A stretch of 64,000 bases of DNA from Paragonimus westermani. Lineage: Eukaryota; Platyhelminthes; Trematoda; Plagiorchiida; Troglotrematidae. The position numbers and the translations under genes were made by a program. The stretch lies in the NCBI GenBank assembly GCA_008508345.1, contig QNGE01003607.1, positions 1 through 64,000 of the forward strand, given 5' to 3'. Shown in pieces: positions 22,729 to 35,035 of this stretch (its first letter is position 1; every line of letters begins with the position of its first letter). Below the pieces are notes generated by a model. That model was given only the letters and a program-made list of their open reading frames with translations. It was not told the origin of the DNA and ran no database searches.

Positions 22729-25700
22729 CTGCGGAAAAATGATTGTGTCAACTACTTTTGGACACAAAATTGACTGATTTCGTTTGAGGATATCCACAAA
22801 AAGAAAAGAACATAGAAACTGGAAACTTCCGTTGTGGAATGGAGACCACTCTTCGGCGAATACAATACAAACGCGACCACTCACCCAGCAATCTGAGTTT
22901 ACAGGCTGTCACTGGAGCTGTCTCTCATTTATTCAACTACCTAAGAAACCTGCTACACGCTGGTGGTTTGGTCTCTATCGCACTGACGCAAGTATTACCA
23001 ATCTCTTTGTTCCCCACATGTATGCCAGTTTAATTGCAGATACTTGAAGTCAACGTGAGCAGAACCACCAAATTATGGCGGATCATACTGATAATGGGTT
23101 GGTAGTTGGGGACTTAGATGATTTCGAGTCGGACGTTCGTCAAAGGTTGTTGACCGCCAAATTAAGAATATCCTCTTAATTGTAAGAGGAACTGTAAGAA
23201 TCCAAATTCATTAACCTCCATAAAAATGCAAGCAAGCAGTCATCTAGTCTACCAGGCCAAGTCGTTCAAACTATCGTTACACAACAGAAGTTCGAACGTG
23301 CTCCCAGGTATTGAGACAACCTTGATCGGACATCATTGGTCGATCCTAAGTTGACGTAATCGGTCGCCTAGCTATGGAGATGACTGAATTGGTTTCCGAC
23401 AGAACACATATATTTAGCTGATCCGCTGACTTTTGACTACTTTTATGTTCAACTTGTATAAAAATTTATGGTCTTACTGTAGCGACTGGTGCGGGTAAAC
23501 CGAACTCGAAACAGGCGTCTTCTGTTTGCTTCTCGGGTAAAAGACTAACCCTATAAATTTTTATCCATCTTTCGCTACGTATAGCACAAAATTGCGATGA
23601 GTTTTCACTAGGACTGCTCACACAGAATGTAACCCTTAGATTTCTTCTTGTTTGTTCACAGTTGCATGTTAACCGAAATCTTTCTGCTCCGCATGAAGTC
23701 TCCTCAGTTTCTTCTCAGCCTACTTATTTTGACGAGATACCAACTGGTGACCATTTTGATGTTAGTTTCAACATCAGATTACTTCACAATCAAGACGGAG
23801 AAATAGTGTTACTGCAGTTTTTGTCAGTAGTTTAAGAAATTAGTGTAGCGAGTAATCTAGCTTTCAATAATTTACCAACGGGCTTAATGTACCACATTTA
23901 ATGATGGGGTAATCAGCTAATGGATAGGTTACTAATGGATAGGTTATTTGAAAAGTTTCATAAATCAAACAAACTAAACATCCGGATTGCCCGAACATGA
24001 TAGGTGGGTTAATTTTAGTGCAAGACTGGTAAAACCGGAAGCTACCATACAAATGTCGGCAGGTTCATGGACAGCTGTGAATACTCAAAACAACACGGAT
24101 GTATTCTACGGGGAATTACTCTACGGTAACTGAAACCCTATCGCAGCGTTATACACTTAGTGCACAAGATATCATGCACACCTTGGTGAATTTATCAGGA
24201 CTTCGTCATCCAATGACTTCCTCAATCGGCTAACGCCTGAAGACTTCTCTGAGTTTTGAACTCATATCAGGCTGATTACAACGATTTGAAGGGATGAACA
24301 ACTGGATACATTACTCGAACACACCAAATCAATCAACCGGATCTTGCTCGGAATTTCCAATCAATCCAGAACGGAGCGTCCACAATTTTTTTAGAAGCTG
24401 AGGATATTATTGTTCGAGGTAATACGGCTAGCCCCTAAGCTTTGCTGTTCACAACGTAGAATTTGACTGATAAATTTATGGGCATCTGAATCTTCACACA
24501 CACAGTTGTCTAATCTGGATCCTATTCTAAAGAGATGAAGCAGCTAAATTGTGTGCTAGTTAAATCGTGTTATAAGCATCTGTACTGTGGTCCACCTTCG
24601 AAACAACTTCTAACACACAATCACTAACCAATGTTAGAACATCTCTAAATGCACACAACTTGGAAAAATGTACGAATATTTTATTCTCTGAGCTCAAACA
24701 AGATGTCTGGATCGTTTTGATTAACAAGGCGGGCTATACTAACAAAATTAGTGATAAATAGGAAGCAAATATGAAAACGGATGAAAGAAGGTCTCAAGCT
24801 GAAATGACAACATTCCTACTATGTTTAGTACATTGTGAACTTATTTTCCCAGCTGCATTTCGTTTCATTGGTATGATGTATCTTCAGGCTTCACAGGTTA
24901 CTCAAAAGACAAAGAGAAGCTACCGCGTAAACCAATTTTGAACATACAGGATGTTACGCACAATCTACTGGCCGACAGACTGTGAAAGATATTAAACACT
25001 GTTAGATGTAAAGCGTCAGTGTAGAGCACGTCACTTATTTCGCATCAACTACTGTAAGAAGAAGCCTGATTAGACGTTTGACGGACAGAACCGTGAAAGC
25101 ATGTGCGGACAGTACCAATGCTAAAGTGGCATACAGGCATAAAAATAACCAATCTACTGGCTACGCGCAGTGGCAGAATGAAAGGAACCGAAAACAGCTA
25201 ACACATCTGCTTACAGCACAAGAGCGAAGCGCTGGATGAAACTATCGAGTGTCACACCTGAAATGCAGTCTGTAAAGCATTTTGAGCCACCGAACTGTAT
25301 ATCCGCCTCACTTCCAATCCGTTTCAATGCCCATTCTTGGAATTCAAAGTGCCGGTTTCTATAACCTCGTTCTATGTATCCACATTCAGTCCTTCCTTTG
25401 GAACCAGTTAGTTTGGCTATTTATCTTAACGAGTCTGTGAAAATCACACAGTTTGAATTTACACCGGAATAACAAAATCTATCAAGAGTGCCATACCACT
25501 AAACTCGATGGGTTTCCGTCGATTCAGTGTCAGGAAGGTGAAGGCATTTTGTACCGGGTGATGAGCAACAAAGCGTAAGGTTTTGTCTACGACAAGAGCT
25601 ACTGGATTTCGTTTTCTTTCAATCAAGTTTTGGGTACCCGAAAACCTTTCGTACATGCTTTAAAGTTCCCCTGGCCTTGCATGATGATGTCTTGCCTGAA

Positions 25701-26051
25701 ACGAGCTTGTTAGGTTCACTAAGTTTTAGTAGCTATTTTTGGAATTTCATCAGTAGTATAACTGATCATTGTCATCCATATGTGACACAAATTTGTCGAT
25801 ATCATAACGGAAAATCGTTGAACCTATGAAAGAGAAATCACTCTTATAAACCAACTCTCCAGAAACTTTGCTCAAATTCTGAGAATAGTACAACTCACAA
25901 GCAGGTGATAAATGTTTTAGTCCAGGGGAGACAGAAAGAAGAATAATGGACTACTGTATGGAAGTTGAAGGTCCAACCGAAAATCGATAGCATACGTAAT
26001 CAGATCATCAACACCCCGAACTTATTTTAACCAGCTGACGCACCCGCATAC
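22729..26051. other. intron-like stretch with a small tandem duplication
   Basis: No exon is supported with confidence. A minus-strand frame at 25656-25459 is open for 65 codons, but its 5' side carries a stop. At 23917-23946 the 15-mer ctaatggataggtta is present twice in exact tandem. No transposon domain was seen. Confidence 0.35.
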
Positions 26052-26228
26052 CGCCACGCATCGGAGGCCCGTATGGACCAAATGTTCCCACTTTGAGGCG
26101 CGACACAGAATTTCCAGGGTTTTCTGGAAAAATCGATAGGTCCAGGCCCAATCGAGACCAAGTAGTTCCTCTGACCTATTGCTGGGCTGCAGCTGATGCC
26201 CGATAAACAGTTGACTACTTTTTTCATC
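26052..26228 (-). CDS. internal exon, helical, CFAP54-like at most
   Basis: A 177-nt exon of 59 codons, phase 0 at both ends, starting after gaaactctcattccag and ending at GTGGCG|GTATGC. A donor at 26032 is an alternative. The peptide contains EELLGLDWAWTYRFFQKTLE and LCRASKWEHLVHTGLRCVA. The phase fits the exon at 28104-27593, whose donor is also phase 0. Together they resemble a large axonemal alpha-solenoid protein such as CFAP54 in general character. That is a guess from pattern only. Confidence 0.5.
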
Positions 26229-27592
26229 CTGGAATGAGAGTTTCGAAAATATTAGGACGTGACTAAAGTTTAGAAAAGAGAATATTCATAGCCTGTAAGT
26301 TATTTACATTACTGATGCAGCCGTCAATCAGTTAACAAGAAAACGAATGACGCACGAAATTACTGTTAAAATGAAAACCAGGAGGCGTTGTGGAGTTTCG
26401 TCTGTTTGGGTTCACATTTCGAGTTCTGTATCGCATAAAGTCGCCAGAAAAACATTTTACTCCTAGATCTGATTGCTTGACTTCTAAACTCTCGCGGTTT
26501 TCAACTACGGAAGAGAGGTTTGACGTAAGTTAATCGAAGATGCCACAAACCGACACTCTCTGAACTTCGAGGGTTTCAGTCACTTTCTCGGACTAAACAT
26601 TTGTTGCATACGTTCAGCCTCAGCTCCCTAAAGTTGGTTATGTCGCTCTCCTCACAGTAGACTAAACAGTGAATAAGTGACTTTTAACTTTCTTTCCCGT
26701 GGGATTTAAAATATCAACAGTCCGTAGGTCATTTTACAGAACGCCAAGGAATGTCCCCAATAATGGACTGTCAATTAAACAGGGATTGTTTCACGAAACT
26801 CTTTGGGACGATAGTCATCGAGCTCATCTGTCAAAAAATGTGCAAACTGATTCCACCCGAATTAGGCTATGGTAGTGTTCCATAAAACTGTCTACACCAA
26901 ATTTCCCTTGAGTGTGAGTCTTTGGTGGAATCCTTTAGCGTGAAGACTAGTCCCACGCTGAAACGCACCTGCAATACTGCAGTCTGCATTATTCAGTGGA
27001 TTACAGTTTTATTAGTCACTGATCAACACTGGAATTTCATATTTTTCGTCATCTGTTGTTCCTGTCAGCTGAAATAGCTACATTAATAGAGCAGCAATTA
27101 GGCATGAAAACCAGGATCAAGGTGCACATACAAAACCAGTTGAGGAATGCATTTGTTCGGCCATTTGTGAATACATTCGATGACCCAAAAACATTCCGTC
27201 ATCCCCCACTAGGTATCTTTCGATCAGGAGCCAAAGGAGTGGTATGGTACCCCTATTTAATATCAGCATAAAAGTTCACAACTTACAAAGCTTGAGGCAT
27301 TGTAAATTTTTACTGACCAGTCGTCGGAAGTCTGCCACATCTGTTAAAAAGTATACCATGGATCGAACTGTGAACACCATTCTGATTGTGGATTGTTTCG
27401 CAAGTCACCTGAAAAAAATAACGTCACTGCTTTCGCTTCAGTTTACAGTTGGTTAGTGTACGTGAACGGATTCCATAACTTAACAGGTGACGTTTGATCA
27501 TCTCAATAAAATGGCCCGAATGGACCCTGCGCTTCAGAACGCATGGACGTGGAGATAGAAGTAACACCATTAGTCACAAGTTTGCCACTCAC

Positions 27593-28104
27593 ATTTCGTT
27601 GGGTTTCTGGTTTGAAAACAGTCTCTTGCCAAATGGGTCCACTTATTCTGGCGCTGTTTAACGCATCCAACAGATTTTCCGCGCACAAAAACCAACATCT
27701 TGACTGTGCTCGAGCAAGCTGACGTCTTGTGCATAACTTTGCCAACGCCTGCAACGTGGAACTTGTCAGACTGGAAATGACAGTATTTTCCGTATCTTGA
27801 ATCGTCCTACGAATGACCACTTTTGACCTCCTTTTCTCATTTTTGGGTTGAATCGAACGGTGACCAATTGTGTGATCCTGTTCGTCATTGTGACAAAGCA
27901 GTTTGCTGATTTTGCCGATGCGTTCAAGGTGTCTTGCCAAACGAGAACACGTATTCCAGCATTGTTTTGCACTCTGCGCAACGTCAGTCCAAGATTTGAC
28001 CCTTCTAGCCAATGTGCTTGACCGAAGTAGGTGTTTAAACACAGCCTCTACATCTTCGGCGGTTTCTTGTACGCTTGGAAACTCTGTGGCTAGAGTGGTC
28101 TGAT
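27593..28104 (-). CDS. long internal exon, helical, possibly ciliary protein
   Basis: A 512-nt exon entered in phase 1 after an excellent acceptor (gattgccttgtttcag|AT) and left in phase 0 at the strong donor CGAAAT|GTGAGTGG. The frame stays open past the donor to 27503, but the donor and the matching next exon favour splicing. Segments include EAVFKHLLRSSTLARRVKSW, QCWNTCSRLARHLERIGK and RAQSRCWFLCAENLLDALNS. The alternating helices suggest a TPR or alpha-solenoid protein. Identity with a CFAP-type axonemal protein is speculative. Confidence 0.6.
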
Positions 28105-29913
28105 CTGAAACAAGGCAATCATATCATCACCGTATCTAGAGATTCTGAATGGTCTGTATGGTTAAACGGCCCAGATTGACAGAAGACATCTGCAAAACCT
28201 CAATCCAGATGCATGTACTGAGGGGTTATAAACAAGCAAAAGTCATGTGATAGACATTCCGTTTGTTTGGTTGAACTACCAGTTTGTTTTTGCATTACTT
28301 ATTTATTCTCGAGCACTGATGCAACCGCTTTCCGGAGGGGTTGAATGTTAATAATAGGTTTGTGTGCTGAATTTGTAATCAGTATTCTTATGACATTCAA
28401 GTAATTTTTCCAGCATGATAACCACTAACATCTATCGTTAGTTGGTATTTTCTAAGGATACCATCGCACCAGTAACGTCGGTATGGAGCTGCGTCCAAAG
28501 CTCGTTTATTCCCGTCCGATAGTTCACAGCGTAATTGTGTCTCATAAAGTAACAGATCTGCAAACTGCTTGTCAGCAACAAAATGTTAATGGTCATAGGT
28601 GGCGCCGGTTTGTTCTCACGTGAACTACTTGAAAAATCTTGCGGGTTTAACCAATCCTTTGAAGTATTCGGTCTATTCCATATGATGCAATACGTTAACT
28701 GAGTGACCTACTCGGGATGGCTCTCTTGGTTGGTTGGGTACTCGATCCCTGTCACTGACGTGAAAAACCTGCCAGGTTTTTATTTCTGTTCTAAGTGCAC
28801 GTCTTGTTCAACCACAAGCCTTCTGGCGACCACAGTTCTCATCTACATAGACTTCTTCTAGTATGCTTGATACGAACATTCAGCCAAGAACCACATTTTT
28901 TCAACATATGTAGCATATGTTGTGGGTCTACTCTTTAGTGACAGCTTTATACACTAGTTCAGGACGTTCGCTCACACTTGAACATATCGCCTATTTCAAC
29001 ATGCTTCAGAATGGCGAGGTCCGAAACGCCGTCGTGAGTGCGCTGGTCCACCTCATTTGACTGTTCTGTACTGATGCTTTAAGTTTACGTTGGAATTGTA
29101 TACGATCTGTTGTCGAAACAAAACCTGTTCTTTTATATAGGGAGCTAACTCATACCGGAATATAAGTAATCGGCCACCGAAAGTTGTTCTCAAAATATAG
29201 TCAGATTTCAATGATCAGCTCAGAAGTGCTTCAGTGAAATGGCCGATCCCCTTCAAAGCCGTATAATGGAAAGCTGCCGCAGAATGTGACACTCCTGTAT
29301 GACCTTTCCTTTATAAAACTGATTGCTTGTCTTCCGAAAATTAAATTTCCAGAAATCCTCATTCATCCACAAAAATGATTCGGTTCCAGGTCGAAAAAGG
29401 CAGCACACCTTATCACATCTATGAACCTATTCATGCCCCCACATGCCTCTCCCTCAGAATGGCACACTTATGGGACTCTTTGTATAAATTTGTGTTACCT
29501 GACCGTCATTGTAACGTTCAAAAAGATGGCTGAATGTCACTACTGCGCACGAAGCACGTGCACAATCACCGGCCTCTCTTTTGCCCATCATCAGTAGGTA
29601 CAAGTCTTTTCTCTGGGTGATGGTTTCTGGTCATTCACGTTCACCTGAACGTTTGGAATCGTACTGTTTCCATAGAAGAAAGCGCAGTGCTATCAGGGAT
29701 CGCCAAAGAATAGTTTATTCTAATGCGGTCTTTTCTATAGGTCACATGCTAAAATTTATTGAATATGGTCGCCCTCACAACCGGACAATCATGAAATTTT
29801 GTCGAAATGCAGACATGCTCAAACTGCGTTGAAGATGGAATTCCGCAGACGTCGCAGAGTATGACAAATTACGGGATGAGTTATTTAATGCGTGCGAGAT
29901 AGGCTGACTATAC
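28105..29913. other. intron-like stretch
   Basis: Short frames only. Nothing with paired splice signals was found, and no repeat domain was recognised. Confidence 0.35.
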
Positions 29914-30101
29914 TAGTCTAACAAAACGCTGAGGGCAGTCTCGTCGACTGATTGATAACATTCTTTGTCCTGTCTGGTCAGTGATGTTTTGAAGAATTTC
30001 AACATCCTTTGTAGTTCGACATCTGTTCGGACCACAGTCTGACCGTTATACCAGGGAAGGGTGATTTGACCAGCATGAAAATCAAGAATAATTGACCGCA
30101 A
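29914..30101 (-). CDS. coding exon, unidentified
   Basis: An open frame of 62 codons ending at donor AGACTA|GTATAG (phase 2). The start is bounded by an in-frame TAA just upstream, so the acceptor must be the AG at 30102 or 30104, both weak. The peptide contains RSIILDFHAGQITLPWYN and ELQRMLKFFKTSLTRQDKE. Probably part of the same minus-strand gene as 28.1 kb. Confidence 0.4.
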
Positions 30102-30473
30102 CTCTTACATATCCAGAGATCTTCCGAAAGAAGCGCTGAGAGTTTTGTCCTTGTCAAAGCTAATCAGTAGCACTCATATTTGCACAACCGGGATCTGTGC
30201 TGACAATTGCGCCATTGATCTCACATTAGGCGTGAGTAAGTTAACATATGCAATCGTGAGGATTTGAACTATAAGTGAGTTGAACCACTAGGTTCCCCTT
30301 AACAACTTCATGAAAGCGGGGAGAGTATGTATGTTGGTGTTCAAGCACATCACTTGCAAATGTAAAAATGTGTGTTGTCTTATTCCGACATATTCATCAA
30401 TAGGCGTAAGAATGGGACATTAAAGCGATGTCGGTTGTAAAGCAGGGGGAAAAGTAATATCTGCAGTTCTCTA

Positions 30474-30707
30474 GTGTGGCCGATAGCATACAAGTGTGGT
30501 TTGGTTGAGACGGTATTACATAGGGTCAGCCGTACTATCACCGTTGAAAAGATGCAGGCAGAAGGAGAGATACTAAGAAAAGTGTCAGTGACGAATGGGT
30601 ATCTTGAAAAATTCACAGAACTCCACAGCATGCTGAACAGGTGCAGTAAACCGGTTCAAATGGCTCGAAATAAAGATATACTTTTGTTTCTGACAAATAA
30701 GAAATGA
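30474..30707 (+). pseudogene. Penelope-like element fragment (RT to endonuclease linker)
   Basis: A plus-strand frame of 77 codons. IAYKCGLVETVLHRVSR and, further on, RKVSVTNGYLEKF match the family pattern of the region between RT and the GIY-YIG domain in PLEs (a conserved YKxGLVxTLxxR and an NGYPxxF motif). The end is PVQMARNKDILLFL. Neither RT nor nuclease motifs are joined to it, so it is an isolated fragment of a family different from the copy at 54-56 kb. Confidence 0.45.
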
Positions 30708-30798
30708 ACATCGTACAAGTGGCTCAGTCACAAATTACGATCTTTCATATGCCGAACATATATTCGGCTGCCCAGTTATACCTGGTTCAACTCAACAA

Positions 30799-31824
30799 CC
30801 CATGTAGCACATGGCCCACCGCGACTGAACGGTTTCCTGCGGGTTTCGGTGGGCCATGAGAAAAATCATCGAAACAAGCATCCCATGAAATAATTCTTCT
30901 AAAAGTAAATGTCAATCAACATCACCTCGAAATCTGCATTTCAGCAAAATAAGTGACGTTTGTTTGAATTACATCGTAAAGTCAGACATCTTTATTCGCT
31001 AATTTTCGGAGCTCGCTGAGGTAAGGTTTGTGGTCGTTGGACGGTTACGCTGTTCTACGGAAGTACATGAGAAGTTAGCCTCTGTTCTTCATTCTCATAT
31101 GTCATTCACGGAGCGTGCTTTCTGAAGGTCCTTTAATTATCGTTCTGTGTAAACTAAAAACGGAGTAGTTGCATTTCAGAAATTTCCATAAAAGTTGTAT
31201 TATTGTGGTTCATGTTCGAATATTGCACAAGTTCATGAGGTTATATTGAGACTACCCAGTGTGAACAGGCAAATGTCCGTAGTAGAATTGCAATGCCCAG
31301 AAGAAATACTGTGAGATTGTTATGCTTCATGTTTGCTCTATCTCCATTATTTACGGAGATATGGAATTTCAAATATCCCGTAAAATTGGCGTTATTATTG
31401 TTTAATTTCGTTCACTAAACATCACATATGCATTCCTCTGCAGGTTTCCCCAGTGTGCATCGAAGTGTGGTGCAGTGGCTCCAACGTCGAGGGCGAAATT
31501 TCCTGAACACGTGCATAACGAACTGTATATTTCCGATGAACTTGTGTGAACTATCCACTAAACTTTCCATGTTTACGGATATTTTGCAAAATTCTTCATG
31601 GGCGGCGGCAGTAAACCTGGAGCGCGTAACAAAAATGGAGGGGAATCCGTTTTTTGAACAATGGAATTTTGCGGACCGCGTTGAAAGCTTCGCTGGCGAT
31701 TTTTTCCCCTGGCCCGCCGTGGCCCGCGCGGGGCCCTAGTCTCACTGCCCGCCTTTGGCCCTCCTCTGGTCCGCCATGGCCCGCGAGGGGCCCGTGCGGG
31801 CCCCATAACGTTTTGCTACTTGGG
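30799..31824 (+). repeat. dispersed about 1-kb repeat, copy 1
   Basis: It matches 40605-41608 along almost its full length in the same orientation, with many substitutions and small gaps. The ends form a weak terminal inverted repeat (CCCATGTAGCA at the left, TGCTACTTGGG at the right). Near the left end a perfect 11-bp hairpin occurs (30811-30821 with 30847-30857). The right end is very rich in GGCCC/GGGCC blocks. No coding domain and no clear target duplication. It may be a non-autonomous DNA transposon. Confidence 0.7.
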
Positions 31825-32516
31825 AAACGACCAGCTCTGCGTACTCGCCAATACAGTTTATCTGACTATTCTGTATCTTATGTATCTTATGTTTTCTACT
31901 TTGTTTTCTATTCGGAACTTTTACATAAGCAGAATAAATCAAAAACTATCTCAACCAGTGGGGAACTCATCCCGAAATAGCTAGAATAACTGTGGCTAGA
32001 CCACTGTTAAACGCCTCATGATAACAGATCACAAAGTTAACCTGCTTATCTCATTTGGAATGTCGTTACGCAATAAGAACCTTAAGCTAGTAGCCTTTAG
32101 TAGAGCTGTCTTTACCAGAACTAGCGAACCGGTATTATGTGGTTGGTTGAAGCAACCCGTCGAGTTGATGGTATAAAATTTGATGTGAATGTATGCACGA
32201 CCATATCTTGTTTGTCTGTTTGTCCGTCATTTGTGATCTGCATGTTTTATGATTGCGATTGACAATAAAAGGAGTGTCAGCACATAGCTACTAAGGAGAC
32301 CTGACAAGAGCGAAATAAGGGTTTAGTGATCCGTTGACAGGGGCTGGCTAAACAGTCTCTGGGAGTGCGATGGCTGCGATAAATAGTGAGTGGTGTTTGC
32401 TTTATATCAATAGAAATCTTCTGTTAAGTTCCAAGAAAAGTTATTCATTTCAGTCTTTCTCTAATAAACATGTTCGATCAAGTTTGTTTGCAAGCGGTAA
32501 TTTGGTTAAATCTAAA

Positions 32517-32677
32517 TTATGGTTTGAACTCCATGAAAGATCGTCTAATGTACACAGGAATCAAATACGCACCGGTATTTCGGATTTCTTTGGGTAGAAC
32601 GGAATGTCGTGGGAACAGAGGAGTGTGCTCTTCATTTGAGTGGAATAAGTTTGATGTTGGCACTTCAGTTAAAATTC
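32517..32677 (-). CDS. possible terminal exon, unidentified
   Basis: It starts after a strong acceptor (ttcccaatttttatatgttacag|GA, phase 1) and stays open for 52 codons to TAA. The peptide begins ILTEVPTSNLFHSNEEHTPL and ends RRSFMEFKP. The plus strand is also open here in two frames, so the coding strand rests on the acceptor. A further frame just upstream (around 32860-32760, TLDTSSGLMFKCDDWDMP) could be the preceding exon. Confidence 0.35.
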
Positions 32678-34136
32678 CTGTAACATATAAAAATTGGGAA
32701 TAAGCAGTGACTGCCAAAAGGCAGAGCAGTGAATCTGAACACATTCTGGAAACTGTATATTTTTAATTTGAGTGACCTGACCGTAGGCATGTCCCAGTCA
32801 TCACACTTAAACATTAAACCAGAACTCGTATCAAGCGTTGTCCAGGTTGCCCTGTTTTCTAGAGAGATCATGCAATAGACTTCATGCTAACTTAAACAGA
32901 TAACCTTGGAAGTGTGTCAGAATTCATTTGGCTCACCTAGCGGTGGAACGACACTGCGAACAGTGACTTCACACGCTCTTGAACCGAAGTTCGACTACCG
33001 GTTGTGAATTGCAGGGGCAAGAGAAAATCTCCGACATAAAGTATTTTTGATGGGGGTTAAAGACCTATCCAAGTACGGCTACGCTAGTATTCTTTTAAAG
33101 ATATCGAATCTTTAATTGAATCTCTTGCTGCACATCTATTGCTGATTAGGTAAGGACGTACCGGTTACACTGACAACAATTATCTGTGGTACCATGTATT
33201 GATGCACTTCTACCTGTGCGTTTGCTGTAGTAAACTTGCGTAGATGGACACACTTTTGGGAGACCATTGATCTGCTGGCTCGTCGCAAGTACAATCTGAG
33301 CATGCATTATCACGGGTTCAATGTAAGCTGCTACTTATAAGTAGCTGAGAATTTTCCTCCGAAAAATATATCTAGTGAGATCTCACTGTCAACGTTTGTG
33401 GAGTGAACAGTAATTTTTGTTATCAACTGAATGGTGAATTTTTCTGTTCGCAGGTGCGAACATTACTTATAATTCTAACATATATTTAACTGAAGGCTTT
33501 TGAAGCTGATGCGAACTTTTGGCTAATTAGAGGCACACGTTTCCAGTGTTCAATGAAACTGATGCGAATGCGTTATTCGGAACCATCGTGATGCTTTAGA
33601 GCAGAAAGCTGACATCATGTTTCCGTTCATAATTTTTTAATCCGTCATTTTTAAGCTGGCTAATGTTTTCTCCCACCTTACTTGTCAGTTGCATTTTATA
33701 GAACCACTTTCTCAGCTACCATCTACGCACACCGAACAACAGCGAGTGGTTGATGAGTTCGTATGACTGAACGTCAGGACCAAAGTTTGCTAGTGGTTAA
33801 AAACACCGATTGCATATATTCTTGCAAGTAATTCAGGCAGAGTTCTCATCACAGTTCGCGAGTTCACCAGGTCAATTGAACGACTCATCTACATTCGCAG
33901 TACCAATGATTATTTGTGACAGTCATTCTACATATATTGACAAGTTATAATCCCCATCCTCCTACGAACACCTTCTTTTCTTAGCACACTGATATCAGTG
34001 AGGTGAATTGCAGGACACCATTAGAATTACAAATTTTCCCTGGTTTCATCGCTATTTTCGGGACCAAAAGTACTAGAATAACGTCAAGTCATCCGTAGCA
34101 TGATGTTTTAGTGGAATAATTTGTGAATCTTCTTAA

Positions 34137-34661
34137 ATGAGCTCAAAGCCAAGCAAGAAAACGACTAGAAATCTCCTCAAAAGTCCTTCAGCCGCCAAAC
34201 ACAATGTTAGCCCTCCCTCTGTCGAGCTCATATTTGACAGGAAGTTAAAATTTCAACAGGTTGTATTATTCCCAGATCTGGCACATTCGAAGTCGCATTT
34301 TGATGTCGGTGCAAACAGTCTCAAGTGTAGCGTTTCGGGTAAAAAAGGAAGACTAACAGCAACCAGCTTCATCCGCTCACTTAAGCCGGATAATCACAAG
34401 CATACCAACCCATTTACCCACCGGTTACACAGACCACCTGATCAGACCTCTTTTTTGTGTCAGCTGGAGAAACGTATAAATCTGCGTACACTTACATCAC
34501 CGTATGTACCACATGGGCTGAAAATGTCATGGAAACTGTTGTATACACAACCATACGTAGTCCCGTTCTGTGAAACCACTCCTAATCCCTCCTCTGTGTT
34601 GCATCGTGGTCAAAAGATTTTACACAGTTTTACGAGAACCTTAATGGCCTGCAACCGATAG
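34137..34661 (+). CDS. 174-codon intronless ORF, unidentified
   Basis: One of the longest ATG-started frames in the window, beginning MSSKPSKKTTRNLLKSPSA and ending LMACNR. The predicted protein is basic (rich in Lys, Arg and Ser) with no membrane segment or recognised motif. A splice-acceptor-like ttttag lies upstream of the ATG, and an AATAAA lies about 150 bases downstream of the stop. It could be a retrocopy, a single-exon gene or the 5' exon of a longer gene. It sits just outside the gypsy element. Confidence 0.4.
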   Translation: MSSKPSKKTTRNLLKSPSAAKHNVSPPSVELIFDRKLKFQQVVLFPDLAHSKSHFDVGANSLKCSVSGKKGRLTATSFIRSLKPDNHKHTNPFTHRLHRPPDQTSFLCQLEKRINLRTLTSPYVPHGLKMSWKLLYTQPYVVPFCETTPNPSSVLHRGQKILHSFTRTLMACNR

Positions 34662-34962
34662 GCACCCCATGGTGGGTATGACACTTATTTTGGTGTCACC
34701 AACGATGGGGCCATCACTTTAGGGTATACATGTTCACTGGCAGTAATTAATCATCCGTTCATAAACTAGAAGAGTGGATCGCCATAAAAATAACAGGGGT
34801 TCACTAAACAATAAACAGGTTACAGCCTGTCTGCTGAGAGTCTCGTAAATATATGTGGACTTTCGCACATTAACTGTCTGTAAAGGATGTAGAAATTCTC
34901 GCCCAAATATAATTAGACTATCTGAAAGCACCAAATTTATAACACGAGAGCATATGATGACT

Positions 34963-35035
34963 GTATCAACTAATATTTTTAATAGTCGCGTTCACTTGTA
35001 CACTTTTGTTTTTGAGTTATTAATTGAGCAAACAC
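34963..35035 (+). repeat. 5' LTR stub
   Basis: This stretch (with the block ttaatagtcgcgttcact) matches the first about 75 bp of the 3' LTR at 38389 (ttgatagtcgcattcatc). The match stops abruptly where gag coding sequence begins, so a deletion joined the LTR start to gag. Confidence 0.65.

Noticed and set aside
23917..23946. Tandem 15-mer as a CRISPR-like or satellite array
   Set aside because: Only two copies without spacers. It is a simple local duplication.
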